Source: Tetranychus cinnabarinus
Lineage: Eukaryota; Arthropoda; Arachnida; Trombidiformes; Tetranychidae
Direction of reading: 5' to 3'
DNA length: 64,000 nucleotides
NCBI GenBank assembly: GCA_022266195.1
Contig: WHVY01000001.1
Location: 19,964,001-20,028,000 of the forward strand
Position 1 is the stretch's first letter, and the number at the start of each line of letters is the position of its first letter. Of the stretch, positions 61,604 to 64,000 are shown piece by piece. The notes beneath the pieces were generated by a model. It ran no database searches. It was given only the letters and a program-made list of their open reading frames with translations, and was not told where the DNA came from. A program made the position numbers and the translations under genes.

Positions 61604-61858
61604 ATGACTTGCTTGACCAGTAACCTGATTAAATGGATTATCCTTTTAAGTTTTTTTGTGTTCCACTGTTTGAGTAAAAATGTTCGAACCCCGCAAACCC
61701 TTTACACGGCCGGATTTTTTCCACTTAACTATAAAATACCAGAAGGATCAATAGGCCGAGGTGTGATGCCAGCAGTGAACCTTGCCCTTAAACATATCAA
61801 TGCCGATCCAAGCATTCTCTCAGGTTATACACTCGACATTGTGCCCAAAGACACTGAG
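61604..61858 (+). CDS. First coding exon of a class C GPCR, GABA-B receptor-like (partial)
   Basis: ATG at 61604 gives 85 codons up to a donor (ACTGAG|GTAAGA, 61859). A signal peptide (KWIILLSFFVFHCLS) precedes the start of a Venus-flytrap ligand-binding domain: LYTAGFFPLNYKIPEGSIGR, then GVMPAVNLALKHINADPSIL, then SGYTLDIVPKDTE. The AGFFP...GRGVMP.V.LAL.H.N run is closest, from memory, to insect GABA-B receptor subunit 3-type sequences and other GABA-B subunits. The next expected residues (C and the rest of lobe 1) are in an exon beyond the window. The other extracellular, seven-helix and tail exons must also lie to the right. Confidence 0.75.
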
Positions 61859-64000
61859 GTAAGACGAGACTTACTGTTCAATATTTATCGATAAAGTGTC
61901 TAAGATGAAAAGAGAAATTTGCTTTTTTCCGAATTCCCTTACGAAAGTTTTATTGAACCGTAATCATAACTATCAACATAATCACTATCATTATCGTCTT
62001 ATTTAATATGTTTTATTAGAAACTGTTGGTTCAAAGTAAATCTTGTTTAATAACATTTTCGCTGATTCAGTGATTGATAGTGATAAAGTGACTAAGACAG
62101 GAGATGAAACGAGAAGCGCAAAATAGGCAAAACTAAGAATGTGATTGAGGCAGAATTGAGTAAAAATATTTTTCTGTCATTTCGTACCAAAAACAGGGAT
62201 TGGCTGGGAGTGAAAAAGAAAAGCAAAAATCAATATTAGTGAAAATCAAGCTTGCATATTATTGACTTATAGAGAAAAAACTTATTTATCATTTTGATCA
62301 TTCAAACAAAAACACCGGCAACAACAACAAGAGCAAGAAATGAGCAAATAAAATAGCATTACCATGTTCAGGGAGGGAAGAAACTCCAACGAGAAGGAAA
62401 CATGGAAAATGAGACCAAAGATATTGCTCCTTCAATAATGGAAATTGATGGAAAATTTTAAAGAAAAATTTTGCAAACATTTTTTCTTCTCCTTTCAATG
62501 AAAAGTTCAATTAAAGCATCGAATCATTGGAAACTTAGGAAATGAGAAACTCGGAGAATTTGGAAACTTGGAGAAATTAAGAAAAAAAATTTTTTGTTTC
62601 AATGAATTTTGCGAAATGAAATTGATGAGAAGAGAAGGAAAAATTTTTTTCTTCTCCTATTTCATCAGATTCTAAAATTACTGAAATCATTTCAACTTGG
62701 TGAACCATTTAATTGTTGAAAATGATGAGAGTTGATCTTCAAAGGAACATCACATTTGCTCAGTTACTCTTTACTTTTCCCTCCCAATCATGATAGGAAT
62801 GTATCAATTCTGGTTCATAATTTTTCCTCCACTTTTTTTATACTTTCATTGATACGCTCTGATAATTTCACCATCAACATTGAACAAAAAATGAGGTAAA
62901 ATTTGTGACCTTTTCGTCCAAAGAAAATGTTGAATATCAATTGTTTTTTTTCATGGGAAACTTTCTTTTCATTTTCGTTCTCTTTTTTATTCAACGAATG
63001 ATTGAACAGATAAATTGACTTTTACCGAGCTTCTCATGATGAGGTTCAATTTGAATGATAAAAATTGACCGCAAAAAAATGACATCAATATTTAATCAAT
63101 GAAATGCAACTCTTGGATAAAGATGATCATGAATAAATTCATGATGGAATATTGACTGGAGAATAAAAGGCAACTTTTCTCTGTCTTTTTTCAACCTTCT
63201 CTCGATGACATTGGAAAAGTCATGATAATTATCTCATGATAGTAATGAGTTGGCCAAAGTTTGGTTCACTTTCAATTTTGTATTCATTTTGTAATCTGTA
63301 GCAGTGAAAATGAAAAGACAAAAAATGCTTGACATGGAAATTTTAATCCGATTATTAATACTCTTCATGAAAAGTTGAACATTAATATTGAAGAAAATGA
63401 TATTCTCTGTTTATGGATAATCAAATGTTACCAATGAAAATGTTGATCATTTATATGTGAAAGGTCATTAGTATGTTTATCAAGTTTACTTATATTATCA
63501 ATCAGTATTACGCGATGATTGATTAAGGTCAACAATGCTTTGAACCCATTTGATTATGGTTGATGTACATCAATATTCATACGAATCAATTTACACTTGG
63601 ACTTGAGTTTGCACAGTTCGCAATGATGTTGACCATTAAACATAAATTTCACATTAAAGTTCATTTCGAGTTTCGATAAAATTTCAAGCATTCGAAATCT
63701 TTGATGAGAATAAAATTTCAAAATTATACGAAAATGGAAAAACAAATTTTTCGAAAAAAGTCGGCTTTGATTTTTTAGATTATTCGATGAGTTTTCGAAA
63801 TTTTTGGTCGATCTTGAAGATTGGTTGTTTCATTGTTCTGATCACTTCTAACTATTAGCTGTTTAAGATTGAAAGAAAGTTACGAAAAGGAAATGGAATA
63901 AAAGTTCTTTAAATAAGTTTGGATATAAATTGTATCGATTAGGTTTTTCGTTGAACATTAACGATCAACTTGAATGTTGTCTTTTAATTTAATTATTGAC
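61859..64000 (+). other. Start of intron 1 of the GABA-B-like receptor gene
   Basis: At least 2.1 kb of AT-rich intron running off the window. No second exon or nested gene was found; the frames at 62298 and 63554 have no recognisable content. Confidence 0.5.

Noticed and set aside
61676..61695. GTTCGAACCCC, resembling an inverted tRNA B box
   Set aside because: It lies inside the GABA-B-like coding exon, with no A box or foldable cloverleaf around it.
1..64000. CRISPR arrays, bacterial operons, riboswitches, rRNA
   Set aside because: None seen. The window is nuclear eukaryotic DNA with spliced genes.

Overview
This is an AT-rich animal nuclear sequence with spliced genes, many introns of about 60-250 bases and a few of several kilobases. 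The gene content is arthropod. The RR-type cuticle protein, with a YTDA..VDYIADD..GF run followed by a TNEPGT tail, is of the style seen in chelicerates, so a mite is my best guess. The species is inferred, not proven. I found no bacterial-type operons, rRNA, tRNA or CRISPR.

Layout, left to right. The last 29 codons of a plus-strand gene lie at the left edge, followed by an intronless four-helix membrane protein (minus). Next come a tiny secreted peptide gene (plus) and, convergent with it, the chromatin reader PHF12 (minus, 4 exons, 987 aa). PHF12 is head-to-head with a 15-exon gene for a 970-aa single-pass surface protein with PAN/apple-like repeats. An SLC17-type transporter follows (5 exons, 496 aa). 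A three-exon prokineticin/astakine-like secreted cysteine-rich protein (147 aa, minus) sits in a gene-poor stretch.

The middle holds mitochondrial cysteine desulfurase NFS1 (minus, 446 aa) and, head-to-head with it, a seven-exon inositol 1,4,5-trisphosphate receptor (plus, 2768 aa). About 2 kb beyond the 3' end of NFS1 lies a decayed partial duplicate of NFS1. Its centre is replaced by a stretch with a truncated SAM-domain exon that runs into antisense NFS1 sequence. A 30-base perfect direct repeat brackets this remnant.

The right third holds a TATA-driven cuticle protein gene (4 exons, 193 aa). It also has a GRXCR-type glutaredoxin-domain gene (minus, 236 aa) whose 4.6-kb intron carries a degenerate ~162-base tandem repeat. 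Beyond that is a graveyard of Tc1/mariner-like transposase fragments, two orphan exons and a broken cysteine-rich locus. At the right edge is the first coding exon of a class C (GABA-B-like) receptor, whose remaining exons lie outside the window.

The genes are independent and do not form one pathway. The IP3 receptor (ER calcium release), NFS1 (Fe-S clusters) and PHF12 (Sin3/HDAC repression) are housekeeping or signalling genes. The cuticle, prokineticin-like, small secreted and PAN-like proteins are the lineage-flavoured part. Exon joins were deduced by eye from GT/GC...AG sites, reading phase and family alignment. All the main models add up to whole codons.
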